Positions 1 through 10,379 are shown, counted from the first letter of the stretch. The stretch is DNA of 64,000 bases from Kazachstania africana CBS 2517 (GCF_000304475.1 NC_018941.1:1421492-1485491); one strand, 5' to 3'. The notes: generated by a model not told the origin, from the letters alone. Program-made: numbers and translations.

Positions 1-51
1 TCACATTGAGACACAACTGAGACGTCTCTATCGGAGGATTTTACGGATACA

Positions 52-246
52 ATGTTGAGAAGATACAGTACTCCAATCTTAAAGCCATATTGGCCATTCT
101 TCCTCGGTGGTGCCATAGTATACTATGGGATGAGTAAGTTCACAACGAAAGTTATGGACTCCGATGAGTATATCAATGACCCAAGACATCCCAGATTCAA
201 CAAAGGCGGCAAACTTGTAGATTTGAATGCCAAATCAAATCCATAA
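52..246 (+). CDS. ATP18: F1Fo ATP synthase subunit i/j
   Basis: This 64-residue protein is a small subunit of the mitochondrial F1Fo ATP synthase, located in the inner-membrane Fo sector. One hydrophobic segment (about residues 13-27, WPFFLGGAIVYYG) follows a short basic N-terminus, and the tail carries the family motif INDPRHPRFNKGGK. S. cerevisiae Atp18 has 59 residues with the same layout. The gene is convergent with the YML082W-type gene next to it, as in S. cerevisiae (YML081C-A and YML082W), which supports the identification. The start is the first ATG. The upstream region is almost entirely outside the window. Confidence 0.95.
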   Translation: MLRRYSTPILKPYWPFFLGGAIVYYGMSKFTTKVMDSDEYINDPRHPRFNKGGKLVDLNAKSNP

Positions 247-418
247 GTGCCCTATGCATGTCTATATTATATCCAGGTTTCATCAATTTTTTAAGATAGG
301 TGAAAATAATAACCATTTCTAATTAGATAATATTACAATAGCGTTCATAATACGAGAAGGAAAAAAAAATACACAATTACATATGGGTATATGTACATGT
401 ATATATGCAAATAATAGA

Positions 419-2422
419 TCATTTCAATATTTTCATTGCTTCATCAATTGCAGCTTGGAACAATTGACATAACTGTTTCCTATTTTCTAATCCTACGCTA
501 ACCCTTATCAAACTTTCACTAAGGCCATATTTAGACACTTTTTCAATATCAGCATAATGATACAATATCGTGTAAGGACATGCCAATGTCATTGTAGTAC
601 CTAAGGAAGGACCCTTAGCAACATTCAAACAGTTGTAAAACAGTTTCGCTTGCTCTAAATTATTGAAATCTATTGAAAAGACACCGCCATAACCACCATC
701 TGATTTACATTTAATTTTCTCATAATTTTGTTTTGTTTCATTTGAAGTTAATCTTGGGTGATAAATTTTCTTGAAAAGATTATGCTCTCCAATATGCGGT
801 ATTAAAACTTTATCTAACAAGTAATCTGTAGTATAATTGATCTTTAACATTTTGGCAATAAAATCCCTAGAATTTCTCTCCATAATAATCGCATCTTCAC
901 ACCATAAATTATCCTCAAATTCATTATTATCAATCAAGAAATCTTTGGCAAAATTGTAAATTGTACTATTAGAATTGAGTGCCATTGCCCCAGCCATGAC
1001 ATTACCTACATCACCACTGAAAATTTTAGTTAATGAAGTACAGACAACGTCCGCATGAACAAGAGCATCGACATTGAAAAACCCCCCCACAGTCTCATCC
1101 ACTATAATAATAAAACCGAAAAGATTTGATAATTCTTTTAATTCCAATAAATTCCCCATTTTCAACAGTGGAGTTGATGGTGCTTCAATCAGAACCGCCA
1201 ATATTTGCTCTCCTGAATGTAAAATATTTTTCAGTTTATTCATACAGTCAATTTCACTCACGTACGGTAAGCAATAAACGTTATTTAAAGTCTTTAGCAT
1301 CTTGTAAGTATCTGGATATGAAAACCCGAAGACTACTGTTTTCTTGTGCAATATGTTACTTTCACCAGAAATCGAATTATTCATGATTGATCTTGATCGT
1401 TCAATTCTCTCTGAATCATACTTCAGAAGTAATCGATGGACAGTGAATAACGCAGCCATACCAGTTGGGAAAAGGAATATATCTGTTTCGCAATTAACTT
1501 CCACTGAAGTTTCTTCATTTCCCTCATCTGATCCACCATCAATGTCATTTTGAAATTCACTATCATTCTCCTCATTTTCTAAAAATTCAATATTTGATCC
1601 CATTTCGATAGGCTCTGCAGGTACCATTGAATCAAAAACTTGATCACTGTCGCTGTCATTATCGGTGCTATTAACAACAGTATTATCGTCATTTACATCA
1701 TACAGATGGATACTATTTACAGAATTGTTGTCTTCATCACGGTTGCTATTACTACGGCCGTTCTCATCTTCCTCATCATCTTTAAAATGATAGTTTTCAT
1801 CCTCATTTTCGGTATTTAGATTAGCTATATTTATAGTAATACGTTTTTTTAATAATGTCTTGGCCCTCTCATTCATGGAAAGCTTTATTGTAGATGGAGA
1901 ATTATTCCGTATTAGTTCTTGTTGTGTGACATTCTTTTCTGCCATAAAAAGTTCATTTTGCACATACTGTGCCAATCTACTTGAAACAATCTCACCACTC
2001 AACTCCCAATATTCTCTAGCCAGATCATAGTAATTTTTTAACATGAATACAACAGCGATTTTAGACTCCATTTTAAATTGACGCTCGCCCTCATTGAGAG
2101 GCTTTGAAGTAGCTAGCTGTAAAATACGAACTTTCACATTAGAGTCATTGGATCCATGGCGAATGTATTCCCTGCATCTCTTTGCTACATTATAAGAAGG
2201 AAAACAAAGACATAACTCATTATCCTTAGCATATTTATCATTCAAAATGTCACACAATCTAGCTACAGATTTGTTTAGCTTCATTCGAGGATATCCATTT
2301 TCAAAGACACTCGGATTCTTGGCATATTCGATAGCTGAATCCCAAGTTGGTAAATTTACAGATATGGGATGATCATCCTTTGAAGGTATTGGATCGTCAA
2401 TTTTACCAAACATTCTGGCCAT
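419..2422 (-). CDS. YML082W: Cys/Met metabolism PLP-dependent enzyme, YML082W/STR2 family
   Basis: This 667-residue protein belongs to the trans-sulfuration PLP family that includes cystathionine gamma-synthase Str2 and its relatives YML082W and YLL058W. The PLP domain spans roughly residues 310-667. The pyridoxal lysine is probably Lys466 in the motif SLTKIFSGD, and VDET at about 441-444 would contact the cofactor ring. An acidic, Asn-rich linker of about 100 residues (about 205-308) separates the N-terminal and catalytic parts and looks disordered. Convergence with ATP18 is shared with the S. cerevisiae YML082W locus, so I prefer YML082W over STR2. The substrate is not known from sequence. 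An alternative start is Met4. Confidence 0.88.
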   Translation of the reverse strand: MARMFGKIDDPIPSKDDHPISVNLPTWDSAIEYAKNPSVFENGYPRMKLNKSVARLCDILNDKYAKDNELCLCFPSYNVAKRCREYIRHGSNDSNVKVRILQLATSKPLNEGERQFKMESKIAVVFMLKNYYDLAREYWELSGEIVSSRLAQYVQNELFMAEKNVTQQELIRNNSPSTIKLSMNERAKTLLKKRITINIANLNTENEDENYHFKDDEEDENGRSNSNRDEDNNSVNSIHLYDVNDDNTVVNSTDNDSDSDQVFDSMVPAEPIEMGSNIEFLENEENDSEFQNDIDGGSDEGNEETSVEVNCETDIFLFPTGMAALFTVHRLLLKYDSERIERSRSIMNNSISGESNILHKKTVVFGFSYPDTYKMLKTLNNVYCLPYVSEIDCMNKLKNILHSGEQILAVLIEAPSTPLLKMGNLLELKELSNLFGFIIIVDETVGGFFNVDALVHADVVCTSLTKIFSGDVGNVMAGAMALNSNSTIYNFAKDFLIDNNEFEDNLWCEDAIIMERNSRDFIAKMLKINYTTDYLLDKVLIPHIGEHNLFKKIYHPRLTSNETKQNYEKIKCKSDGGYGGVFSIDFNNLEQAKLFYNCLNVAKGPSLGTTMTLACPYTILYHYADIEKVSKYGLSESLIRVSVGLENRKQLCQLFQAAIDEAMKILK

Positions 2423-3297
2423 CGCTATAGATTAAGATATGTTTAATTGACTTTAGTGTGTCTGAGATTCAATTTGAGATGCTCTTGGCCTTCTTATACT
2501 TTTACACAGACCTTTCTGGCTTTCTTATAGTTTTCAACACAGCTTGCTAGTACACAATTTTTTTTTTCACACTTCCCTCTTACTGTGTGAAAATGAATCA
2601 TCATACAAGATATATGTTATCGATAAGTCAATAAAGCCTGTAGCAGCCGCTACCAGTGGTGGTGTTGCATACAGTGTTAGAGAGAGAGACTGTAATGCCT
2701 GCATACACGACTTTCGATGTATTCTTGACAGATAAGTGCATTTGCTTGAGACCTTTCAGGAACCAAATTTGTATCTCAAGTCTTCGAGATGAGCAGTAGG
2801 TACATCTTTAATGAGCTTGAAGTTGAAATATGATGTCGTTGTATATATTTATGGGGCGGCCCCTCTGTTTGACTTGTCATCCTGGCATTGACCATGAATA
2901 TACGGAGATTACCTAGCTTACTCGTAGTTATATTGCATTTTTTGGAAATGGATAGCAGCAGAGAACAGCTAGCTAGTCCAACATGTTGGAATTTTGTATT
3001 ACGGTGAACGAGACATACTGAGGTAGCATGAAAGCTCATTCGTTCTTGTTTACACAATTATTTATGGTCGTTATATAACATGAGGTTAACACTTCACACA
3101 CGCCACTGCAGTGCATTTTAATATTATCTCTCTTAAATGACCTGAGCCTGTTTTCAACAAGTGAAACTTAATAAGACTTGCAGATCATCATAATGGCTAA
3201 AAGGAGCCCAATGGAACGCTAATACTTACACGAATCTCCATCGCATTCGCCAACATATATGCAAATTTGGAACCTTGCGAACATACGCTGCCCAACT
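2423..3297. other. Intergenic region at a synteny break
   Basis: This 0.87-kb stretch has no supported gene. The open frames in it are short, lack codon character and match nothing I recognise. It separates genes found on S. cerevisiae chromosome XIII (ATP18, YML082W) from genes of chromosome VIII (CTF8 onward). It therefore contains a rearrangement breakpoint relative to S. cerevisiae, where ERG9 is the neighbour of CTF8. Confidence 0.6.
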
Positions 3298-3684
3298 TCA
3301 CATGATAGGCAACGGTCTATCTTTGAAATAAATCTTATATTCGATGATGTCCACCATTTCAACCTTTTGCTCCTCATGATGGAATTGTAGTATACCTAGA
3401 GGCGGATCCAAAGCCACTATATTTCCCAATAATCTTTGTTTCTTACCAATAAACAGAGTAGCAGTCTTCTTTTCGTCATCGATTGACAGTAAACCAAACC
3501 TTACAGTATCATTATCCTTGTATCTATCGAATCTATCGTCTGTATCGTTCACGACATGTGGCAATTCAAGATCTCCTTGTATTTCCAGTAGCGTATTACC
3601 CAGCGGCGTTATAATACTCGTTTGTCTATTCTCATTCTGCAATAATTTAGTTATCTGCAACGTCGATATTGGCACATTTGGCAT
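3298..3684 (-). CDS. CTF8: Ctf18-RFC subunit Ctf8
   Basis: This 128-residue protein is the small Ctf8 subunit of the alternative clamp loader Ctf18-Dcc1-Ctf8-RFC, which acts at nuclear replication forks in sister-chromatid cohesion and PCNA loading. Family landmarks are ITPLGNTLLEIQGDLELP near the N-terminus, LFIGKKQRLLG in the middle and the invariant C-terminal FKDRPLPIM. The length is close to S. cerevisiae Ctf8 (133 residues). It is divergent from LNP1, with 147 bp between the two ATGs, as in S. cerevisiae (YHR191C/YHR192W). Confidence 0.97.
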   Translation of the reverse strand: MPNVPISTLQITKLLQNENRQTSIITPLGNTLLEIQGDLELPHVVNDTDDRFDRYKDNDTVRFGLLSIDDEKKTATLFIGKKQRLLGNIVALDPPLGILQFHHEEQKVEMVDIIEYKIYFKDRPLPIM

Positions 3685-3831
3685 CTTGTTGGTGTTGTTT
3701 TTTGTTATTGAGTTTCTTTACTTAGATATACCATTTATTAGTAGTAGTAAGTCAAAAAAAAAGAGACATATATAGCTCATCATCGCTATTTTCAAATAGA
3801 TCAAGGATATAAAGGAAACTCACACACAATA

Positions 3832-4560
3832 ATGCTAGCTAGGATAGTAAACTTGGTTTCTCGCAAGTCAAATAAGAATATTGTTGAAAAATATACAGAA
3901 GATTTATCCCAGATAACTGCAGAGATTCATAATTTGGACAAAGTTTTACAGAGGAGAGAGAAAAATTTAGCAAGTTTACAATCTAAGATAAACTACTATG
4001 GATTAGCAATTGGAATTTTCATTCTTTCATACGTGCACTGGTACAGTTTTGGAAACATATTGTACGTTAGCTTGGCTGCTTTAATTTATGTTGGTTTTCT
4101 AGTGTTTATCAAATGGATAACTTATAGGATTTGGCACCTATTGACTACACAGAAGACAAAGAAACTAAGTAAACTGAAGGCAATTCATGCCAAGAAATTA
4201 AATCAATTGAAAACTGAGACGAGATTTAACGAGACGAATTCGATTATCAAGAGATTTACTTCAGGTAACGATGAAAATGACGATCAAATGTTACTATTAG
4301 ATGAAGAGTTAGTTAATAAACAAAATCAATTAACTTTGTTAAAAGAAGAACTATCAAAGCTTCAAAATTCTAATAAAGTGGAAAAAGATGCGTGGTTTGA
4401 TAAAGTTCTTAATGTCATTGCAGGTGGTAACGAACAAAACAATGTGATAAAACCTATTATTTGTGAAAAATGCCAAAAACATACTGGAGCTTACAAATTA
4501 GCTAATAAATCACTAACCTATATATGTCCCCAATGCAATTGGAAATATGAAAGTAAATAA
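3832..4560 (+). CDS. LNP1: Lunapark, ER three-way junction protein
   Basis: This 242-residue protein is the yeast lunapark homologue, which stabilises three-way junctions of the tubular ER opposite Sey1 and the reticulons. A coiled-coil N-terminus (about residues 15-52) is followed by two membrane segments (about 54-69 and 76-98), a second coiled coil (about 105-190) and a C-terminal C4 zinc finger with pairs Cys211/Cys214 (CEKC) and Cys232/Cys235 (CPQC). This is the complete lunapark architecture. The order CTF8-LNP1-EGD2 matches S. cerevisiae YHR191C-YHR193C. It is convergent with EGD2, with only 14 bp between the stop codons. Confidence 0.95.
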   Translation: MLARIVNLVSRKSNKNIVEKYTEDLSQITAEIHNLDKVLQRREKNLASLQSKINYYGLAIGIFILSYVHWYSFGNILYVSLAALIYVGFLVFIKWITYRIWHLLTTQKTKKLSKLKAIHAKKLNQLKTETRFNETNSIIKRFTSGNDENDDQMLLLDEELVNKQNQLTLLKEELSKLQNSNKVEKDAWFDKVLNVIAGGNEQNNVIKPIICEKCQKHTGAYKLANKSLTYICPQCNWKYESK

Positions 4561-4574
4561 ATCTACGTACATTT

Positions 4575-5099
4575 TTACTTAGACAAAGACATGATAGCAT
4601 TGACGATGTCACCATTGTGTTCTTTTAAAGCTTTAACAGCCTTGTTTTTAGTGACGTTAGCTTGTTGCATAACTAAATCGATATCTTCCTTGGCTAAATC
4701 ACCAGCATCGACTTCTTCATCATCGTTGTCGTTAGCAGCGGTAGCATTGTCGTTAGCGGCAGCAGCAGCTTGCATATCAGCTTGAATATCTTCTGGAGAT
4801 TTAGTAGCAATGTCCTTTTCGCTTGGTAGGATACCACTGGCTTGAGCTTGTTGTTGAGCAGCAGCTAATTTTTGAGTGAAATCGTCAATCTTTGGTTCAC
4901 CAAAGACGACATAGTTACCACCAGCAGATCTGAAGACTTCTGGGTTGTCAATGGCAACAATTTCGTTGTTCTTTCTTCTGAAAGTAACTCTGATGATACC
5001 AGCAACCTTCTTTAAACCTAATTTTAAGATAGCTTCTCTGGCTTTCTTTTCGTTTTTGGATAAAATAGTGACGTTGGCGTTTTGTGGGATAGCAGACAT
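4575..5099 (-). CDS. EGD2: Nascent polypeptide-associated complex subunit alpha
   Basis: This 174-residue protein is the alpha subunit of the nascent polypeptide-associated complex, which pairs with Egd1 and binds emerging chains at the ribosome exit tunnel in the cytosol. The NAC domain covers about residues 14-80 (motif KLGLKKVAGIIRVTFRRK). An Ala/Gln-rich linker and an acidic stretch follow, and a UBA domain covers about 136-174 (ending NGDIVNAIMSLSK). The length equals that of S. cerevisiae Egd2. An RRPE-like GAAAATTTTT lies about 75 bp upstream of the start (5174-5183), typical of genes co-regulated with ribosome production, but this site is only suggestive. Confidence 0.97.
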   Translation of the reverse strand: MSAIPQNANVTILSKNEKKAREAILKLGLKKVAGIIRVTFRRKNNEIVAIDNPEVFRSAGGNYVVFGEPKIDDFTQKLAAAQQQAQASGILPSEKDIATKSPEDIQADMQAAAAANDNATAANDNDDEEVDAGDLAKEDIDLVMQQANVTKNKAVKALKEHNGDIVNAIMSLSK

Positions 5100-5633
5100 T
5101 GTGTGGATTCTATTAAATTGATTAATATGCTGTCCTTAAAAGTGAACCTGTTAATTGAGAAAACTCGACGTTGGAAAATTTTTCTCGTAACGGTTGTCCT
5201 CTTAAGAGAAAAAAACAGCATACACGACAAAAAGCACAACGGAAAGTAGCATAAACACGATCTCTGTAAGCATAACACACTGTTCAGTATCCAGCCATTG
5301 GCTGTTGGGACACATGTTTGCTCATCGAGGACATTCACCGGTGTAATTTGTTGAGATGCTTCTGCACTTGATTCTCGTGTATTTCTGGGATGCAGAGGCG
5401 ATGACCTCTTGGTAATACACTCAATTGAAAAGGAGCTACACGGGACAATCGATGCCACTTATACGTCACTTCTTGGTAGAGTCTCCATTCCACGGCGTTT
5501 CCAGTATCCGTAGTCCTTATTATGTAGTCATGTCAGCCTTATTGCATTTAATCTTCGCCAATATAAAAAAACAGTTTCTTAACAATCCATATTTGGTATG
5601 GAGGAGGACCCTTTCTGCAAATAGAATAGGCTA
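5100..5633. other. Divergent promoter region EGD2/MDM31
   Basis: This region holds the two divergent promoters of EGD2 and MDM31. A TATA-like AATATAAAAAA lies about 75 bp before the MDM31 ATG. An open frame on the plus strand ends with TAATG overlapping the MDM31 start, but it begins upstream of the likely transcription start and is not supported as a gene. Confidence 0.6.
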
Positions 5634-7274
5634 ATGTTTCAAACATGCAGAAGGCTGTTGCCATCTGGAGCAACAAATATACGATCAGCTGCTACTCCTT
5701 GTATACGATACAGAAGTTATAATGTAAGGGCATCTTCGCTATTGAGACCCCACAATACAAGATCACACCTTTTTGAAAGGGCAAGATGCTACTCTACCTG
5801 GGGTGATGGCAAGAGACCAGATCAAATACATTTCTCTAATGGCGGGATGAATCGTTTCACCAGGTTTAAAACGGGTATACGAATGATATTAAAGAAATCA
5901 ACAAAACCCTTCAATACTGATGATATCAGTGCATTCATATCATGGATTGTAGTGAGTCACGTCATCTTATTCATAATATCAACAACCACATTTTTCTCAG
6001 TGATCATTTACTTATTAAATACGGTCTCTGCTCAGGAATATTTAGCCAAGAAAATAGGTAAATTACTCACTAGGAACAACCCTGAACTCTCAGTAATATT
6101 TGAAAATGCCATAGTGCCGAATTGGTCTTCTTCAAAGATCAGGTTCAACAAAGTATTCGTGTCTCGAAGGCCAAATCTATCTAATACAAGTGAATTTGTT
6201 AAAGGGTCACAAAAAGACGCAATGCAAAGGGCAACATTAGCCCTAAGTGAAAATGTACTAGTTAATAACAATGACTTTAATGACGGTAATTATACACAAT
6301 TGGATTTGACCATCGATCAAATAGAAATATCATTGAGCTTCACCAAGTGGTTGAACGGAAGAGGTATCCTGGACGAAGTTGTAGTAAGCGGGATTAGAGG
6401 TGTTATTGATAGAACTCATATAAAATGGGATCCCGCTTTAGATCCAGCACTGTATAAGAATGTTCACAAGCCTGGGGATTTTGAAATTTCTCAGTTCATA
6501 ATGAATGATGCTTTAGTGACCGTTTATCAACCTAGTGGATTTAGACCATTCAATATAAGTATAATCAATTGTAATTTACCTAGACTAAGGAAAAATTGGC
6601 TACTCTATGATATTTTAAATGCAAATAACATCAATGGTGCATATGATAATTCAATGTTTACACTACACAAGAAATTAAATGCAAACAGTTCGAGTCTATT
6701 GACCAGAATCAGGATAGATAATTTGGATATAGATCATCTAAATGCAAATGATCAAGGTCCCTTTGGATGGATCACTGAAGGTACCGTCAATATGCTAGCC
6801 GATATCGAACTTCCCAATCAAGACACTGACGGATTGCAATTCAAGGACATTGTACAGGAATTCAAAAGAAAACTCTCTAACAAGAAACTGGAAGAAGAAC
6901 AGACTATTCCCAATAAATTTGCCATGGAATTCTTTCTAAAATTGAACAACGTTAAAGCAGAAGTCCCATTATTTACTAGGGAACTAACATATAAAAATAA
7001 CGCACTGATTAGACCAATTGTGGGGTATATGAATTCCAAAAGAACCTACATTCCTATAAGATGCCGCGTAATCAAAGATATCAAGGATTTTGAAGGAGCA
7101 TGGACAGTTTATGATTCGCATTTGATGTATGATTTGAGTTCAAAAGTTTATGATGCCTTCGCAACCTACGTTGCTGATGAAGAAAGACGATCTATAAGAG
7201 TCAGAAGAGTGACATTCTGGTCGCTACAATTGTTTCTACAGATGATATTGATGGGACTAGCGACTATTACTTAA
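5634..7274 (+). CDS. MDM31: Mitochondrial inner membrane protein Mdm31
   Basis: This 546-residue protein is an inner-membrane protein needed with Mdm32 for mitochondrial shape, distribution and cardiolipin-related lipid homeostasis. An Arg/Ser-rich, acid-poor N-terminus (about residues 1-55) fits a cleavable matrix-targeting signal. A membrane segment lies at about 104-129 and a second at the extreme C-terminus (about 525-545), so the large central domain would face the intermembrane space. S. cerevisiae Mdm31 has 579 residues. The order EGD2-MDM31-NVJ1 matches YHR193C-YHR195W. The start is the first ATG of the long frame. Confidence 0.95.
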   Translation: MFQTCRRLLPSGATNIRSAATPCIRYRSYNVRASSLLRPHNTRSHLFERARCYSTWGDGKRPDQIHFSNGGMNRFTRFKTGIRMILKKSTKPFNTDDISAFISWIVVSHVILFIISTTTFFSVIIYLLNTVSAQEYLAKKIGKLLTRNNPELSVIFENAIVPNWSSSKIRFNKVFVSRRPNLSNTSEFVKGSQKDAMQRATLALSENVLVNNNDFNDGNYTQLDLTIDQIEISLSFTKWLNGRGILDEVVVSGIRGVIDRTHIKWDPALDPALYKNVHKPGDFEISQFIMNDALVTVYQPSGFRPFNISIINCNLPRLRKNWLLYDILNANNINGAYDNSMFTLHKKLNANSSSLLTRIRIDNLDIDHLNANDQGPFGWITEGTVNMLADIELPNQDTDGLQFKDIVQEFKRKLSNKKLEEEQTIPNKFAMEFFLKLNNVKAEVPLFTRELTYKNNALIRPIVGYMNSKRTYIPIRCRVIKDIKDFEGAWTVYDSHLMYDLSSKVYDAFATYVADEERRSIRVRRVTFWSLQLFLQMILMGLATIT

Positions 7275-7448
7275 CTTTTCGTAAATCATGGAATAGTTTG
7301 CATTATGCGATCATTCGATTTTTTTTTTTTACTATGTAAATACTTCTAAGCAAAATACAAGTTTTGAAGAGTAAGAACTACCTTGATCAAGAGATATAAA
7401 GTTTCAAAATACAGCGAAGTAAGCTTGTAATTATACTGAAGAATATCT

Positions 7449-8510
7449 ATGACACGTGCTCCTGTGGTTAGAAGTGGTCTTTCTTTCGCTGCTTCTTATG
7501 TGATTGTTAGGGGTGTCAAGCGATTTGTAGAAAACCATGTACCTGAAGAGTGGTTATCAATAAAAGATCAAAAGGAAATCGAAGCTACTGAAGCATTAAG
7601 AAAAGTTGCAGAGGTTATACAGGCTCAGCTTCCCCCTATAGCAGAACTTGAGTTAGATGATCGAAATTCAACTGGATTAAAGAATGTTTATCACATTTTC
7701 ATGAGAAAGATGCTAGCTTTAAGACAATACGAAATTGAAATTTACGTGTTTATTATCTTTGCTCTCATAATGATTCCAGCGATTGTCTCATTCTGGTATG
7801 GGACTCGTTCAAATAGGAAACATCTTGACAGGGATTCGGATGACAAGGGAAGTAAATCTTATAACGTACAAGATATGAGTGAAAAAGAACTGAATTCAAC
7901 ACCTCCAAGTAGCAAACGTAAGACAAAGAAAAATAAACGTAAGGAAAAGAAAAATAGCAATAAAAAGACAAAACGTGCGGATGATTCGACAAATGAAAAC
8001 TCTCCCAGTGGTAACAAAAATACGGTACGATCTAATCCCAGTGATGACAATGGGAAAAACAGGCTTTTTCGTGAACCTCATAATCTACTTCTTAATGATG
8101 ATGCTAGTAATGCTAGCGACTTTTTGGATCATATCAATGCTGTTAGCAATTCTTCTGGTAACAAATCTGACAACGTTTTGGGAGATGAAGACACTGACGA
8201 AAATACTCATGAGATTAATGACAATGAACTAGATAATTTAGCCAAGTCATATATCATCGATAGGGTGCGCGAAAAGGAAGGTAGTATACCAAGAGAGTTT
8301 CCCAAGTTGGAATTGTCATCTCCCCTCAATGATGGCTTGTCTAACCGTCCTTTGAGGTCATCATCTCAAACAAGTGCTGGAACAAATAGCCTTGATAGGG
8401 CACGCCACTCTAGGACACCTTCCTTCATACAATTCTCACCGACAAAGCAAAGCACTCAAAGCGTTCAAGTAGATAAAAATAATGCCTATTCACAGCCTTT
8501 TAGCTTTTAG
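7449..8510 (+). CDS. NVJ1: Nucleus-vacuole junction protein Nvj1
   Basis: This 353-residue protein is the outer nuclear membrane tether that binds vacuolar Vac8 to form nucleus-vacuole junctions, the sites of piecemeal microautophagy. The sequence is poorly conserved, but the landmarks are present: a hydrophobic N-terminal segment beginning MTRAPVVRSG (about 1-20), one strong transmembrane helix at about 97-117, a long polar Ser/Asn/Asp-rich tail, and a C-terminus ending AYSQPFSF. S. cerevisiae Nvj1 starts MTRPPLVRG and ends AYSQPFRY, within its Vac8-binding region. Position after MDM31 confirms it. A Lys-rich block at about residues 156-178 is not something I can relate to the S. cerevisiae protein. 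Confidence 0.93.
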   Translation: MTRAPVVRSGLSFAASYVIVRGVKRFVENHVPEEWLSIKDQKEIEATEALRKVAEVIQAQLPPIAELELDDRNSTGLKNVYHIFMRKMLALRQYEIEIYVFIIFALIMIPAIVSFWYGTRSNRKHLDRDSDDKGSKSYNVQDMSEKELNSTPPSSKRKTKKNKRKEKKNSNKKTKRADDSTNENSPSGNKNTVRSNPSDDNGKNRLFREPHNLLLNDDASNASDFLDHINAVSNSSGNKSDNVLGDEDTDENTHEINDNELDNLAKSYIIDRVREKEGSIPREFPKLELSSPLNDGLSNRPLRSSSQTSAGTNSLDRARHSRTPSFIQFSPTKQSTQSVQVDKNNAYSQPFSF

Positions 8511-9779
8511 CTTCTACCCAATGGATAATAGGCCTTCGTTTTTTTGTTATTTATTGACGTAACCTACTGTTTAATATAAACTACCTCGAATTTGATAACC
8601 TTGTTTTATATGCCTTCAAAATTCTTATATTTGTTCAAGAAGTTTACTTTTTTGAAACATGACAGTAATGGAAGGCAAAAGAGGTAGTTCTATTCAAAGG
8701 ATGATACCAAATACGTATAGACTTTGAAATTTTGCACATGATGAGAACTCACTCTTAGGCTCATGAAACGGGTGTAGGAAGCATTCTTTTAATGAGAAAA
8801 GAAATTTAAGTCTGGCGAACTCGAATTGTACTTCTTTGCTACGTGATGATTATTTTACACACCTGTATTTGAAAGAGCTCAATGTAAACTCATGATTGAG
8901 GTGTCCATTACCATCACTTCTCAGATTATGTATCTTTACGACCAAATAGAGTACAATCATTTTGTATACTCGAGATTCAATAGTAACTGCTACAAGTATT
9001 AATAACCTATTAGCCACAATATAAAGAAAAATAGCGACTTTTCAAGGTAAACTACATATAGAATTATTTTTTCTGTTAATAGTTACAGAAAATCTGTACT
9101 TGTATATCCAGAAGTGTTCTAAGCCATCGCTATAATTTAGAACGGTACACCTGCTAAGGAGATTATATCTCATGTAAAGTCAAACCACTATTTGTTGAAG
9201 TACAAGAAACCAAAAAATTAATGAACATTTGGTTTCTACAATGCACTTGTTTCTGTCAGATAATATCGTACTGATCAAGAGATATGATTATAAATTCCGG
9301 CCCTGTTTTAGTTCTAAATAGTAAGCCTATTATGAATATATTCCAAGTGACTGTGGATTATTTCATGGGATCATTTTGCGCTTAAAGGCCTGTAAACACT
9401 AGGTGACGTTTCATTCATTCCCTATCTCCAATATCACTTAAATAACAATAAACTAAAAACAATTGACACTCATGTTCTTTTTTTAATAACGATGAAATAA
9501 AATCTCGAACATAGAGAGAAGAATTAGTTTACTTCGATGCTTAGTTTTGAAATAATAATTTAATACAGAAAATATAGTCAAAGCAAGAAGTAAGGTTTCT
9601 TGTTCATTATATATTCATTAAACAGAAATTAGTCATTAGCTGGAACTTTTCAGTTCCGTATAGAAAACAAAAGGATAAACCCATGTGCACATTTAGATGT
9701 GCCAAAACGTTTCTCTTCATTAACACAACTAAGGGTTATGTGTTCTATTATAATAAGATGGCCTTCTAACTGGCTCGAG
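8511..9779. other. Gene-free stretch downstream of NVJ1
   Basis: This is 1.3 kb of AT-rich sequence without an open frame worth calling on either strand, followed directly by the secreted-family relic. In S. cerevisiae the essential gene UTP9 (YHR196W) occupies the NVJ1-RIX1 interval, and I see no remnant of it here. Confidence 0.6.
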
Positions 9780-10310
9780 TATGATACGAGATCTATTTGT
9801 TGGGATCATCTGTTCATCTAAAATGCTAGAAGAATTATGAGCAATTAAGGTATATTCACTGGCAGCTTTTAAGTCAGGCGAAACTCCAGCAAAAGTAGCT
9901 AAATTTTCACAGAAGTTGATATCCTCAATATACTGACTATTATTAAATACTCCATAGCTATTTCCTGTGCGTCAAGCACCAATAGCCGCATCAACGTAAG
10001 GTCTGTACCCATTTTGGGCGACAATAAAGCCGTATGTAGAACTTGCGTCACCAGTGACAGATTCAAGATAGAAATAATTGTTAATACCATTTCTAGCAGG
10101 AAATTTAGCTCCATATCGTAGCAGGTCGACAGACATTACCTCAGAAATTTGTGAACCCCGGAACACTCCTACAATGTACCCATCATGTGTTTGTTCTATT
10201 GCTCCGGTATTTCCTCCACTACTAGTAGTAATGGCGTTAAGTGTATCCAAAACTGCATAATCAACACCAACCAAATTGGTGTTGGGTAAATCACCATCCC
10301 AATAAGCGAA
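9780..10310 (-). pseudogene. Relic of an unrecognised secreted-protein family, copy A
   Basis: Read on the minus strand this is a decayed relative of the sequence at 26551-27285. Shared blocks include GYIVGVFRG against GYVIGVFEG, NGINNYFYLES against NGINNYLYFES, and TYGFIV against TYGLIV. The reading frame runs from 10310 to a TGA at 9972-9974, which falls where the other copy has a Trp codon. Similarity resumes in the same frame past that stop to about 9800. The signal peptide and first 40 or so residues of the family are missing, and so is the C-terminus. I do not recognise the family. A role as a secreted killer-type factor is one possibility but nothing here proves it. Confidence 0.75.
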
Positions 10311-10313
10311 TAC

Positions 10314-10379
10314 TTAACAAATGTTCGTACTACCTCGTTTACAAAGTTTTGAGCCGTCACTAAAGGACGCGGTTTGATC
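10314..10379 (-). pseudogene. C-terminal fragment of a second secreted-family copy, fused to copy A
   Basis: Immediately 5' of copy A, in the same frame, the translation SFSDGSKLC followed shortly by a TAA at 10314-10316 matches the C-terminal SFNDGDKVC and natural stop of the copy at 26.5-27.3 kb. The end of one family member is therefore joined directly to an N-terminally truncated second one. This points to a former tandem array collapsed by deletion. The fragment may extend to about 10410, where similarity becomes too weak to judge. Confidence 0.6.

Noticed and set aside
5425..5634. Plus-strand open frame whose stop overlaps the MDM31 ATG (TAATG)
   Set aside because: It starts from TTG (first ATG at 5452), lies mostly upstream of the probable TATA element of MDM31, and shows no conserved feature.
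7859..8081. Several hydrophobic minus-strand frames opposite NVJ1
   Set aside because: They are antisense shadows of the Lys-rich segment of NVJ1 (AAA/AAG read as TTT/CTT).
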